From Marivirga sericea (lineage in GTDB: Bacteria; Bacteroidota; Bacteroidia; Cytophagales; Cyclobacteriaceae), in contig NZ_FXAW01000001.1 in the NCBI RefSeq assembly GCF_900177665.1, positions 186,001 through 250,000 on the forward strand: a stretch of DNA of 64,000 bases, given 5' to 3'. Below, in pieces: positions 17,532 through 25,763 of this stretch. The translations under genes were made by a program, and so were the position numbers. The first letter of the stretch is position 1. Each line of letters opens with the position of its first letter. The notes beneath the pieces were generated by a model. The model saw nothing but the letters and a program-made list of their open reading frames with translations. It did not search any database and was not told where the DNA came from.

Positions 17532-18449
17532 ATGCCTAAAATTAATGTAGAAAAAATTCAAAGCCTAACAGGACACAAAGATTGCTTGTATGTTGTGGAA
17601 CCTGCAAGCGAAAGCCACCTATTTTTTTCAGCTGGGGGTGATGGAATGGTTGCACTTTGGGATTTGAAAGATCCTGAATTGGGAACTATGGTAGCTAAAG
17701 TTCAAAATTCTGTTTATGCACTTCATTATTTGAAAGGTCAAAATCGATTGATTGTAGGTCATAATTATGAAGGGATCCATCTGGTGGATGTAGAGGAGAA
17801 ACAAGAATTAAAATCTGCTAAAATCACAGAGAGCGCAATATTTGATATTAAAGTGGTGAAAAATATCATTTTAAGCGCTTGTGCAGACGGACAATTGATT
17901 TTGTCGGACTTGAAGGATTTGACCACTATAGCAAAGTTAAAACTAAGTGATAAAAGTGCTCGAGCCATTGCAGTTCATCCAGATGGAAATCAAATAGCAG
18001 TTGGCTTTAGCGATAATACGATTAAAATACTATCAACTTCAGATTGGCGTTTGAAAAAAGAGATTAATGCTCATGATAATTCCGTATTTACCTTGCAGTA
18101 TTCATTTGATGGGAAAATTTTGCTGAGTTCTGGTCGAGATGCTCATTTGAAGATTTGGGATGTAGAAGCTGACTATCTTTTAGTAGAAACGATAGTAGCT
18201 CATATGTATGCCATTAATAATATCTGTTTTAGACCTGATGGGAGATACTTTGCCACTTGTAGTATGGATAAAAGTATAAAGATTTGGGATGCTACTACAT
18301 TTCGTCTTTTAAAAGTGATAGATAAAGCTCGACATGCAGGTCACGCCACTTCCGTTAATAAATTGCTTTGGACTGACCATAAAGATCAATTAGTTAGTGC
18401 AAGTGACGATCATACTTTGTCTATTTGGGATATTGACATAAATAAATAA
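17532..18449 (+). CDS. WD40 repeat protein
   Basis: A 305-aa protein made almost entirely of WD40 repeats, about seven, enough for one closed beta-propeller. Visible repeat ends include GGDGMVALWDLKD, GRDAHLKIWDVEA, SMDKSIKIWDATT and SDDHTLSIWDIDI. No signal peptide, so it is cytoplasmic, probably a scaffold for protein contacts. The partner is unknown. It starts 16 bp from the divergent phosphopantetheinyl transferase gene. Confidence 0.9.
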   Translation: MPKINVEKIQSLTGHKDCLYVVEPASESHLFFSAGGDGMVALWDLKDPELGTMVAKVQNSVYALHYLKGQNRLIVGHNYEGIHLVDVEEKQELKSAKITESAIFDIKVVKNIILSACADGQLILSDLKDLTTIAKLKLSDKSARAIAVHPDGNQIAVGFSDNTIKILSTSDWRLKKEINAHDNSVFTLQYSFDGKILLSSGRDAHLKIWDVEADYLLVETIVAHMYAINNICFRPDGRYFATCSMDKSIKIWDATTFRLLKVIDKARHAGHATSVNKLLWTDHKDQLVSASDDHTLSIWDIDINK

Positions 18450-18554
18450 AAAATATCGCTGTATATTTATATCTTGAAAAAGTGAAAAACTTTTCTTAGC
18501 ATTTAGACAAATCACAGTTGGATGCGTTATTTAATAAAACAATAGTAGAGCAAT

Positions 18555-19307
18555 ATGAAGATTACTCCTTTAGAAATACGACAAAAAGAATTCGAAAAAG
18601 GCTTTAGGGGCTACGATAAAGATGATGTCAAAGCATTCTTAGCTTCGCTTTCCCAGGAGTGGGAACGTGAGATGGATATGCAAAAGGAGTTAAAATTAAA
18701 ACTGGAAGGTGCTGAAAAAGAAGTTGAAAAGCTTCGTCAAGTAGAAAGCTCGCTTTATAAAACCTTAAAGACAGCAGAAGACACCGGAGCCAATGTAATT
18801 ACCCAAGCCAACAGAACAGCCGAATTGCATCTGAAAGAAACGCAAATGAAAGCCGACAAACTATTATCTGATGCACAGCAGAGAGCAAAAGATATCGTGG
18901 AAGATGCGAATCAGAAAGCTCAGACAATACTCGAAGAAATGGAAGATGAGCTGAAAGAAGTAGCAGAGGGATTCAAAATGTTGGAAAACCATAGAGATAA
19001 TGTTGCTGAGGAGCTTAAAAATTTGAGTACTGGCTTGAACGACAAAGTGAAAAAAATTGAGGACCGCATGCAGCATGTGGATATTGAAACTCATCTTAAA
19101 AGAGCAAGAAAGGCAGTAAAGAAAATCCAGAATGCTGATGGATATGAGTTGGAGGAAATTAAATCCAAACCGATAAAGCAGGAAGAGGCAAAAGTACCTA
19201 AAGCTGAAGCTCCAGCAAAGAAAGAAGATCCGGCTAAAAGTAAAAAAGAGAAAAAGCAGGATGGTGGAGAGGATACTTCTTTCTTTGATGAAATAACTGG
19301 AGATTAA
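18555..19307 (+). CDS. DivIVA-domain coiled-coil protein
   Basis: A 250-aa protein with the DivIVA N-terminal domain MKITPLEIRQKEFEKGFRGYDKDDVKAFL, a long coiled coil (about residues 35-190), and a charged Lys/Glu/Ala-rich tail (EEAKVPKAEAPAKKEDPAKSKKEKK) ending SFFDEITGD. DivIVA proteins bind curved membrane and organise pole or septum proteins in Gram-positives; the role in Bacteroidota is less clear. It sits 27 nt before folB, possibly in the same transcript. Confidence 0.9.
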   Translation: MKITPLEIRQKEFEKGFRGYDKDDVKAFLASLSQEWEREMDMQKELKLKLEGAEKEVEKLRQVESSLYKTLKTAEDTGANVITQANRTAELHLKETQMKADKLLSDAQQRAKDIVEDANQKAQTILEEMEDELKEVAEGFKMLENHRDNVAEELKNLSTGLNDKVKKIEDRMQHVDIETHLKRARKAVKKIQNADGYELEEIKSKPIKQEEAKVPKAEAPAKKEDPAKSKKEKKQDGGEDTSFFDEITGD

Positions 19308-19334
19308 GTACTAATCAATTTCAATTAGCATTTT

Positions 19335-19700
19335 ATGAAAGGAAAAGTAGCATTGTCTGGAATGGCCTTTTATGGTTATCACGGTTATTATGTGGAGGAG
19401 AATAAATTGGGTAATCATTATACAGTTGACTTGGTAGTGGAAACCGAATTTAAACGTATGGATGATAGCTTAGAAAGTACCTTGAATTACGAAACGCTCT
19501 ATAAAATCACTGCTGAAGTGATGCATAAACCCCTCAAATTATTAGAGACCCTTGCTTTCCACATTGGGAAGAAAATTTTAATCGAAAATAAATCTGCTAC
19601 TAAAGTAATGGTGCGCGTAAATAAGCAACAACCACCAATCGGAGCAATTTGTGATAAGGCTTATGTGGAATTAGAGGTGGATAGGGAAGATATTTATTAA
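19335..19700 (+). CDS. folB: Dihydroneopterin aldolase
   Basis: A 121-aa single-domain enzyme that converts dihydroneopterin to 6-hydroxymethyl-dihydropterin in folate synthesis. The opening VALSGMAFYGYHGYYVEENKLGNHYTVDL holds the conserved Tyr-Gly-x-His-Gly and the E..G..F/Y pattern. LNYETLYKI and LLETLAFHIG match the subunit-interface and pterin-binding parts, with the catalytic Lys expected in the VRVNKQQPPIGA segment. Length is normal for the family. Confidence 0.93.
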   Translation: MKGKVALSGMAFYGYHGYYVEENKLGNHYTVDLVVETEFKRMDDSLESTLNYETLYKITAEVMHKPLKLLETLAFHIGKKILIENKSATKVMVRVNKQQPPIGAICDKAYVELEVDREDIY

Positions 19701-20079
19701 CAGAGTTTCATTTTCGTTTTCCTACGGAATTAGATTAGAACGTCCCCGACCTACGGGTACAGGGCTGGCTATCCCTTTGAAGAAAGGGGTCTTGTTTTAT
19801 TGAAACAAGGTTTCAATAACCTTAAGTAGCTATAATCTTCTGAAGTCTCACAAGTAGTTGTACAATAACCATCTGCCATATATCATTAAATATTTTAGCC
19901 AAAGGTTAAAAATCTATAAGTCCCTTTCTTCAAAGGGATGACACACGGAAGAAGTTTCATATCAAAAATAAATAATTCAGCTCATGATATTATTTCCGGA
20001 TGGATTAATTGAAGTCTAAATATAGAATTGATAGAGTGGCAAAAACAATATATAGTCGAAAGAAACAAGCTGACCATAT
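19701..20079. other. Convergent intergenic region with inverted repeats, no gene seen
   Basis: 379 bp between two converging genes. It holds an 18-bp perfect inverted repeat (19771-19788 and 19922-19939, ATCCCTTTGAAGAAAGGG and its complement) and within it a 10-bp perfect hairpin with a 3-nt loop (19797-19819). I see no convincing ORF or RNA gene here. Confidence 0.7.
19771..19939. repeat. 169-bp element with 18-bp perfect terminal inverted repeats
   Basis: Arms at 19771-19788 and 19922-19939 are exact complements. A smaller perfect hairpin TTATTGAAAC/GTTTCAATAA sits at 19797-19819 and could terminate transcription from both sides. No target-site duplication is evident beside the arms. It looks like a MITE-like or REP-like repeat. 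A related GC-rich motif with the same CACGGAA flank appears near 41529-41565. Confidence 0.6.
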
Positions 20080-20694
20080 TTAATCCCTTAATTTAGTCAC
20101 CAATTCATTTAGCGATACATAAACTCCTGACATTATTACCATGTTTTTAGCTGCAAATAAACCTTGTTGAGACCATGTGCCATAAGTAAATCGAAAATAA
20201 TTACTTAAATATTTATTCCATTCAAACCTTAGGCCAATAATAGGCGAGAATTCTAGCTCAGTTGGGTTGGAATAGGTAATCATCTGGTTAGAATTATTGA
20301 TATCATAATTTAGCATATAGCTTAATTGCCCTCCAGCTTCAGCATAAAATCTTCCCCAAAACTTATAGTCCAAAAATAGAGCTAAATCAAGATAATTTAA
20401 AGTGAAAATAAAATCTACATTGCCATATTGAGGAAGTGGGATATTTTCAAATTTCCAGCCTTTTTGATTAAAAAGAATCTCTCCATTTATTGAAAAGGAT
20501 TTATAAGAAAGTAGTTTTCGCCCTAAACCTACGTGAAATCCATATTTTTCTCCTATAAACATACCTTGTGCTACCTCAGTAGTATAGTTGGCAATGCTTA
20601 AACCAGATTTTATGTAAATTTCATTTTCTGTCTGAATTTGACCAAAGGCATTAAAGCCAATGAGGAATACTAAGACAATGATGATTTGACGCAT
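20080..20694 (-). CDS. Outer-membrane beta-barrel protein, uncharacterised
   Basis: A 204-aa protein with a signal peptide (MRQIIIVLVFLIGFNAFGQ) followed by alternating aromatic-rich beta strands, typical of PorT/OmpX-like barrels in Bacteroidota. Strands such as GFHVGLGRKLLSYKSFSINGEILF and AEAGGQLSYMLNY are visible, and it ends ELVTKLRD. The function is unknown. It shares the strand with the lipoprotein gene 48 nt upstream, and they may form a transcript. Confidence 0.65.
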   Translation of the reverse strand: MRQIIIVLVFLIGFNAFGQIQTENEIYIKSGLSIANYTTEVAQGMFIGEKYGFHVGLGRKLLSYKSFSINGEILFNQKGWKFENIPLPQYGNVDFIFTLNYLDLALFLDYKFWGRFYAEAGGQLSYMLNYDINNSNQMITYSNPTELEFSPIIGLRFEWNKYLSNYFRFTYGTWSQQGLFAAKNMVIMSGVYVSLNELVTKLRD

Positions 20695-20742
20695 GGGTTG
20701 ATTTTGGTTTTAGTATAATGGAAATATTTCATATTCGGGTTT

Positions 20743-21228
20743 TCAATACTTGCTTAGCACTATGGAATAGGGGTATCTATTAAAATTGCTTTTTTGGGCT
20801 GACTCCTTATCCATGAATTCCAGTATAGTCTCGTTGCCGTCAAAAAAGACTTCAATATTGTGAGCTTTAGCAGCAAAAGGGGCTTTTCTTAAATCATCTA
20901 TATCCTCAAAATCTGCTACGAACCACATTGATCTTTCATCGTAGATATGATACTCCAATGTTCCCGCTGTTTTGAGTGGTTCTATGTAGATATCACCACC
21001 ACAAATAGACTCAGAGGTGGTTTTATGGTATCCGCAATTATCAAAATAAATCGTACCAGCGTCAAATATAGTCGAATCAGCGCCTTGACTGGAAATATAA
21101 TTTAGCTGGGCTATCTCATAATTACCTGATAATTGATCAAGGAAATCATTGTAATATTTCTTTTTGCTGTTGCAGGAGCAAATCATAAGGAAGAGTAGAA
21201 GTGCAATTGATATTTTTTTTAAAAACAT
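20743..21228 (-). CDS. Hypothetical lipoprotein
   Basis: 161 aa from the ATG at 21228, chosen because it begins directly with the lipoprotein signal MFLKKISIALLLFLMICSCNS. The frame is open 39 nt further upstream, but that part lies before the signal peptide. The mature protein has several cysteines (FDNCGYHKTT, ESICGGDIY). I recognise no family; the size and lipid anchor suggest a periplasm-facing envelope protein. Confidence 0.6.
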   Translation of the reverse strand: MFLKKISIALLLFLMICSCNSKKKYYNDFLDQLSGNYEIAQLNYISSQGADSTIFDAGTIYFDNCGYHKTTSESICGGDIYIEPLKTAGTLEYHIYDERSMWFVADFEDIDDLRKAPFAAKAHNIEVFFDGNETILEFMDKESAQKSNFNRYPYSIVLSKY

Positions 21229-21411
21229 AATGCTTGTTTTGGTTCTAATTGCTTGAAACAATTTCAATACTAAAAAAAAGAAAAATTATCAAATAACCAA
21301 GAAGGTAGTTGGTTGAACTGTAGGATTCCTCTCTTATCTATATTGAAATTTGCCTTTTTGTTGAATTTACTGCTATTTCACAGTCGGAAAGATTGAACAG
21401 AATAAATTGCT

Positions 21412-23085
21412 ATGGAAACGACAAAAAAATACAATCCCGAAACTTATAAAACTCCCACAGGAACCAAGCTAAATTGTAAGGGTTGGGTGCAAGAAGCTGC
21501 TCTTCGTATGTTGCTGAATAATCTTGACCCAGAAGTGGCCGAAAAACCGGAAGAATTGATTGTGTACGGAGGCAGGGGTAAGGCTGCAAGGAATTTCGAA
21601 TCTCTGGATTTAATCATCAAGGCTTTGAAGGATTTAGAAGAGGACGAAACCTTAATTGTACAATCCGGCAAACCAGTTGGTATTTTACAGACTCATAAAG
21701 ATGCCCCTAAAGTATTGATTTCCAATTCACAGCTTGTGCCGAATTGGGCAAATTGGAAGCATTTTGATGAATTGGAGAAGAAAGGCCTGATGATGTACGG
21801 TCAGATGACCGCTGGTAGCTGGATATACATTGGCTCTCAAGGAATTGTGCAAGGAACTTATGAGACTTTTTCAGCTATAGCGAACAAAGATTTTGACGGA
21901 AGTTTGAAAGGCACCTTGACAGTTACTGCTGGATTAGGTGGGATGGGAGGAGCTCAACCGTTGGCTGTTACCATGAACGATGGAGTCTGTTTGGTTGCAG
22001 AAGTTGAGCAGTGGAGAATTGATAAAAGGCTATCTACAAAATATCTAGATGAATCAATTCAGGATATGGATGCTGCAATAGACAGAGCTTTAGAAGCAAA
22101 AAAGAATCAGGAAAGAGTTTCTATTGGGATTCCTTTTAATGCTGTTCACCTCCTAGAGCGATTGAAAGAAAGAAATGTGATCCCAGATATTTTAACTGAT
22201 CAAACCTCAGCCCATGATCCATTGATTGGCTATGTGCCCCATCAAATTAGTTTAGAAGAATCAAATGTATTGCGCGAAGAGAATCCTGAACGCTACGAAG
22301 AGTTATCTTATGAATCCATGTATCGACATGTGGAGCTGATGCTAGAACTGCAGAAATTGGGAGCGGTCACTTTCGATTATGGCAATAACTTAAGAGCAAG
22401 AGCACAAGAAAAAGGCTTAAAAAATGCATTTGATTTCCCTGGCTTTGTACCGGCTTACATCCGCCCATTATTTTGCGAAGGTAAAGGACCATTCCGTTGG
22501 GCAGCACTTTCTGGTGACCCAGCTGATATAGCAGAAACTGATAGCGTAATAAAAGAATTATTCCCGGAAAATGAATCTCTAATGCGATGGATGGATATGG
22601 CGCAAGAAAGAATTGCCTTTCAAGGATTGCCTTCAAGAATATGCTGGCTCGGCCAAGGAGAAAGAGAAAAAGCAGGATTGGCCTTTAATAAATTAGTAAA
22701 AGAAGGAAAAGTGAAAGCGCCTATTGTGATTGGAAGAGATCATTTAGATACAGGGTCTGTGGCATCACCTAATAGAGAGACAGAAGCGATGCTGGATGGT
22801 TCTGATGCTGTAGCAGACTGGCCATTGTTGAATGCCTTAGTGAACACTGCAGGAGGCGCTAGCTGGGTGTCATTACATCATGGAGGTGGAGTTGGAATGG
22901 GCTATTCAATTCATGCGGGTATGGTGATCGTTGCTGATGGCACCAATGATGCTGAGAAGAGATTGAAGCGAGTTTTAAGAAATGATCCTGGAATGGGTGT
23001 CATTAGACATGCTGATGCAGGATATGATATAGCGGAGGATACAGCTAGAAAACATAAATTAGATATTAAAGAAAGATTGAAGTAG
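21412..23085 (+). CDS. hutU: Urocanate hydratase
   Basis: A 557-aa urocanase: urocanate plus water to imidazolone propionate, second step of histidine breakdown, using a tightly bound NAD+. The NAD-binding stretch [15 protein letters not shown] and the catalytic Cys region [14 protein letters not shown] are both present, and the length is standard. The other hut genes (hutH, hutI, ftcD) are not next to it, so the pathway is scattered or the gene is regulated alone. A strong hairpin follows its stop. Confidence 0.96.
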   Translation: METTKKYNPETYKTPTGTKLNCKGWVQEAALRMLLNNLDPEVAEKPEELIVYGGRGKAARNFESLDLIIKALKDLEEDETLIVQSGKPVGILQTHKDAPKVLISNSQLVPNWANWKHFDELEKKGLMMYGQMTAGSWIYIGSQGIVQGTYETFSAIANKDFDGSLKGTLTVTAGLGGMGGAQPLAVTMNDGVCLVAEVEQWRIDKRLSTKYLDESIQDMDAAIDRALEAKKNQERVSIGIPFNAVHLLERLKERNVIPDILTDQTSAHDPLIGYVPHQISLEESNVLREENPERYEELSYESMYRHVELMLELQKLGAVTFDYGNNLRARAQEKGLKNAFDFPGFVPAYIRPLFCEGKGPFRWAALSGDPADIAETDSVIKELFPENESLMRWMDMAQERIAFQGLPSRICWLGQGEREKAGLAFNKLVKEGKVKAPIVIGRDHLDTGSVASPNRETEAMLDGSDAVADWPLLNALVNTAGGASWVSLHHGGGVGMGYSIHAGMVIVADGTNDAEKRLKRVLRNDPGMGVIRHADAGYDIAEDTARKHKLDIKERLK

Positions 23086-23102
23086 TATTATTGATGAGTT
23101 TT

Positions 23103-23135
23103 AATCCTGTTAGGTTGCTGCAACCTGACAGGATT
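23103..23135. terminator. Bidirectional hairpin between convergent genes
   Basis: Arms of 15 nt (AATCCTGTTAGGTTG and CAACCTGACAGGATT) pair with a single G-U position and a 3-nt loop. It lies 17 nt after the hutU stop and 14 nt from the stop of the opposing gene, so it can end both transcripts. Motifs of the CCTGACAGG type are common as Bacteroidota intergenic repeats. Confidence 0.65.
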
Positions 23136-23149
23136 GTACGCTAATTCCC

Positions 23150-23572
23150 CTAGTGCATTTCTCTTTGCCTCATGGGCATAGCGTCAATTGTATTGAAAAG
23201 TGTCTGATTAGAAATCGGAGAGTCCTGTCTCAATTTAACGCCACCATCTTTTCCTATTAATAGATTTTGATAGCTGATTCCTACACTGATTTTCAAATCC
23301 TGTACAATTTGATCAAACTCTAATTGATGTACAGTTGAGGAATTCCAGACGGTTACTTTTTGATCCTTGAGAATAATTACCTTCAAATCTCTTTCATCAT
23401 ATTCTTTTCTAGCTTGTGTGATGTTGGCTAGTTGATCCTCTTGCATAGATTGATCATCGCTATATATTATTAGCAATCGATTATTCCATCGAAAATCGTC
23501 AAGGCTTTCTATTTGGGCTTTGGAGCAGCTCATCTCGAAAATGATTAAGGTAAAAAGTAGTAGGCACCTCAT
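23150..23572 (-). CDS. DUF4174 domain protein, secreted
   Basis: 140 aa from the ATG at 23572, which gives a signal peptide MRCLLLFTLIIFEMSCSKAQ; the SC suggests a lipoprotein. The mature domain begins SLDDFRWNNRLLIIYSDDQS and ends TLFNTIDAMPMRQREMH, both typical of DUF4174, a thioredoxin-fold-like family without redox cysteines. The family function is unknown. It is convergent with hutU. Confidence 0.75.
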   Translation of the reverse strand: MRCLLLFTLIIFEMSCSKAQIESLDDFRWNNRLLIIYSDDQSMQEDQLANITQARKEYDERDLKVIILKDQKVTVWNSSTVHQLEFDQIVQDLKISVGISYQNLLIGKDGGVKLRQDSPISNQTLFNTIDAMPMRQREMH

Positions 23573-23662
23573 TTCATTATAACTGACTGATGCCAAGGAT
23601 GTTTATGCAAATTTAAATGAACCTAATGACATCAGGCTGTTTTAGTCTTTATGGAGATAAAC

Positions 23663-24142
23663 TTATTCCAAAGGAACAGCTGTAGTATCCGTGATCTTTT
23701 TCATTACAAAAGAGCTCTGAATATTAGCTAGGTTTTCATTGGTAGATAGTTTATTCACTATGAAATCCTGAAAGGCATTCATATCCTTCACTAAAATCTT
23801 CAGATGGTAATCATATTGGCCTGCTAGGTGGTAACATTCCGTAACTTCAGGTATTTTAGCAACATGAGCTTCAAATTGTGCTAGCTTATCTTTGGTATGT
23901 TTTTCCAATCGTAACATACATAGCGCCATTAAACCTTTACCGGTTTTATCAGCATCAATAAGGGCCACATATTGCCCAATCACAGCTGTTTTTTCGAGTC
24001 TTTTTACCCTTTCATAAACAGGGGTTATGGTCAAATCAAGCTGTGCGGCCAGCTCCTTATTGGTTATCCGAGCATTCTTTTGCAATAGCTTAATGATTTG
24101 TAAATCGATGGCGTCTAATCGTATAGTAGAATTATTTTCCAT
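23663..24142 (-). CDS. Lrp/AsnC family transcriptional regulator
   Basis: A 159-aa regulator with an N-terminal winged-helix domain (LDAIDLQIIKLLQKNARITNKELAAQLDLTITPVYERVKRLE) and a C-terminal RAM/ACT-like ligand domain (about residues 70-150, VTECYHLAGQYDYHLKILVKDMNAFQDFI). It is divergent from the methionine gamma-lyase-like gene with 124 bp between them, so it very likely controls that gene and itself, with an amino acid such as methionine as ligand (inference). Confidence 0.92.
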   Translation of the reverse strand: MENNSTIRLDAIDLQIIKLLQKNARITNKELAAQLDLTITPVYERVKRLEKTAVIGQYVALIDADKTGKGLMALCMLRLEKHTKDKLAQFEAHVAKIPEVTECYHLAGQYDYHLKILVKDMNAFQDFIVNKLSTNENLANIQSSFVMKKITDTTAVPLE

Positions 24143-24176
24143 TTGAGGATTTTTATTAGGCTCGTAAAAGATTTAA

Positions 24177-24240
24177 TTTCTTAATATCTTAAAAATATAG
24201 GTTTATTTTCTTAAATATATACATTTCAAGAATTATTTTC
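24177..24240. promoter_or_regulatory. Repeated TTTCTTAA motifs in the divergent Lrp/lyase promoter region
   Basis: TTTTCTTAA-like boxes at 24177-24184 and 24207-24214 lie exactly 30 bp apart, and a weaker TTTTCTAATTTT follows from 24236. Three helical turns between copies puts them on one face of DNA, which suits binding by an Lrp-type octamer or dimer array. The region is very AT-rich, so chance matches are possible. Confidence 0.4.
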
Positions 24241-24266
24241 TAATTTTATAAAAAACAAAAGAAATT

Positions 24267-25520
24267 ATGAGCGAGCATTCTTTTTCACCCGAAAGTCAAA
24301 TGATGTCCTTCGGCTATAAGCCGGAATTATCAGAGGGAGCCATCAAATGTCCTATTTTTCAAACTTCAACTTTTGCTTTTAAGAAGGCGGAAGATGGTAA
24401 AGCCTTTTTTGAAGTAGCTTATGGGAAAAGGGAAAAGACTGATGAGGAAGAATTAGGCTTGATATATAGTCGCTTAAATAATCCAAACCTTCAAATTACA
24501 GAAGATCGCCTATGTTTGTGGGACAAAGCAGAAGATGCCGCCATTTTTGAAAGTGGTATGGGGGCTATTAGCAGTATGCTAATGGAATTCTTAAATCCCG
24601 GAGATGTATTACTTCATTCTGTACCTGTTTACGGTGGAACCGATCATTTCATTAATCATGTTTTACCAAAATGGGGAATTCAATCCATAGGAGTGAACCC
24701 CTATCAGGATAAAGCTGAAGTGATCAAAGAACTTGAAGTCAGCGGGTTAAAAGATAAAATCCGTTTCATCTATTTGGAAACTCCTGCAAATCCTACTAAT
24801 GCTCTCGTAGATATAGGTATGTTCCGTGAAATTGCAAATGAGTTACAGTCAACAGATACACTGATTTATATTGGTGTTGATAACACTTATATGGGCCCAG
24901 TATGGCAGCATCCTTTGCAATTAGGTGCTGATTTGGTTATTTATTCCGCTACCAAGTATATTGGCGGACATAGTGATTTAGTGGCCGGTGCTTGTCTGGG
25001 GGCCGCTGATTTGATTAAGAGAGTGAAAGGCTTTAGAACTTTTATGGGAAATATGGCTGGACCGCATACCGGTTGGTTGCTCATGAGAAGTTTGGAAACG
25101 CTAAAAATCCGTATGGAAAAGCAGGCTGCGAATGCAGAAAAAGTAGCACATTTCTTAAATGATCATCCCAAAGTTGAAAAAGTATACTATTTAGGCAATC
25201 TGAAGCCAGAAGATGGTCGTCAGTACGAAATATTTAAAAAGCAATGTAGTTCTAATGGAGCTATGCTAGCTTTCGATATCAAGGGAGGTGAAAAGGAAGC
25301 CTTTAAATTCTTAAACAGCACTAAGCTGATCAAATTAGCTGTGAGTTTAGGAAGTACGGAGTCCTTAGCTGAGCATCCAGCTACCATGACGCATTCAGAC
25401 GTCAATGAAGAATTAAGAAATAAAATTTCTATCACTTCTAAGCTGGTTAGAATTTCAGTGGGAGTGGAGGATGCCAAAGATCTTATTTGGGACATTGAGC
25501 AAGCCTTAGCAGCGGTTTGA
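24267..25520 (+). CDS. PLP-dependent Cys/Met metabolism enzyme, methionine gamma-lyase-like
   Basis: A 417-aa trans-sulfuration family enzyme. YSRLNNPNLQITEDRL and FESGMGAIS form the substrate and PLP phosphate sites. The Schiff-base Lys is in LVIYSATKYIGGHSDLVAGA, and GSTESLAEHPATMTH is the typical C-terminal loop. The family also includes cystathionine gamma-synthase and beta/gamma-lyases. The divergent Lrp-type regulator and the Bacteroidota context favour a catabolic methionine gamma-lyase, but this is not proven from sequence. Confidence 0.85.
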   Translation: MSEHSFSPESQMMSFGYKPELSEGAIKCPIFQTSTFAFKKAEDGKAFFEVAYGKREKTDEEELGLIYSRLNNPNLQITEDRLCLWDKAEDAAIFESGMGAISSMLMEFLNPGDVLLHSVPVYGGTDHFINHVLPKWGIQSIGVNPYQDKAEVIKELEVSGLKDKIRFIYLETPANPTNALVDIGMFREIANELQSTDTLIYIGVDNTYMGPVWQHPLQLGADLVIYSATKYIGGHSDLVAGACLGAADLIKRVKGFRTFMGNMAGPHTGWLLMRSLETLKIRMEKQAANAEKVAHFLNDHPKVEKVYYLGNLKPEDGRQYEIFKKQCSSNGAMLAFDIKGGEKEAFKFLNSTKLIKLAVSLGSTESLAEHPATMTHSDVNEELRNKISITSKLVRISVGVEDAKDLIWDIEQALAAV

Positions 25521-25531
25521 TTTTTTGGTAC

Positions 25532-25565
25532 GCAAGAGTCTAGTGGCTGAAAGCTAGACCCTTGC
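25532..25565 (+). terminator. Hairpin after the lyase gene
   Basis: GCAAG-a-GTCTAG pairs with CTAGAC-c-CTTGC (11 bp with one mismatch, 10-nt loop), 11 nt after the stop codon. It lacks a clear T-run, so it may be a weak terminator or an mRNA 3' stabiliser. Confidence 0.45.
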
Positions 25566-25694
25566 TTATGTTATTTAGAAATGATACTATGCATCTATCC
25601 AGCGCATGATGGTCAGTAGTCAACACTTCCCTCATCATATGCCTAATCTTTTTAAAAGATTTAACTTTCGATTTATTTTTTATAAATAATCCCT

Positions 25695-25702
25695 TACCTT
25701 TG
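25695..25702 (+). promoter_or_regulatory. Bacteroidota -7 box before the SulP gene
   Basis: TACCTTTG matches TAnnTTTG fully. TTTA, 19 nt further upstream, is one base off the -33 TTTG. The start codon is 62 nt downstream. Confidence 0.5.
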
Positions 25703-25763
25703 CGCGCTTATTTAGGAAACGGCTTAAAATTAATTAGTTAAGACTAAAGCCATTAATAAGCAA

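Noticed and set aside
24143-24266. A SAM-type riboswitch before the methionine lyase-like gene
   Set aside because: The region is short, AT-rich and without the conserved stems; regulation is better explained by the divergent Lrp protein.
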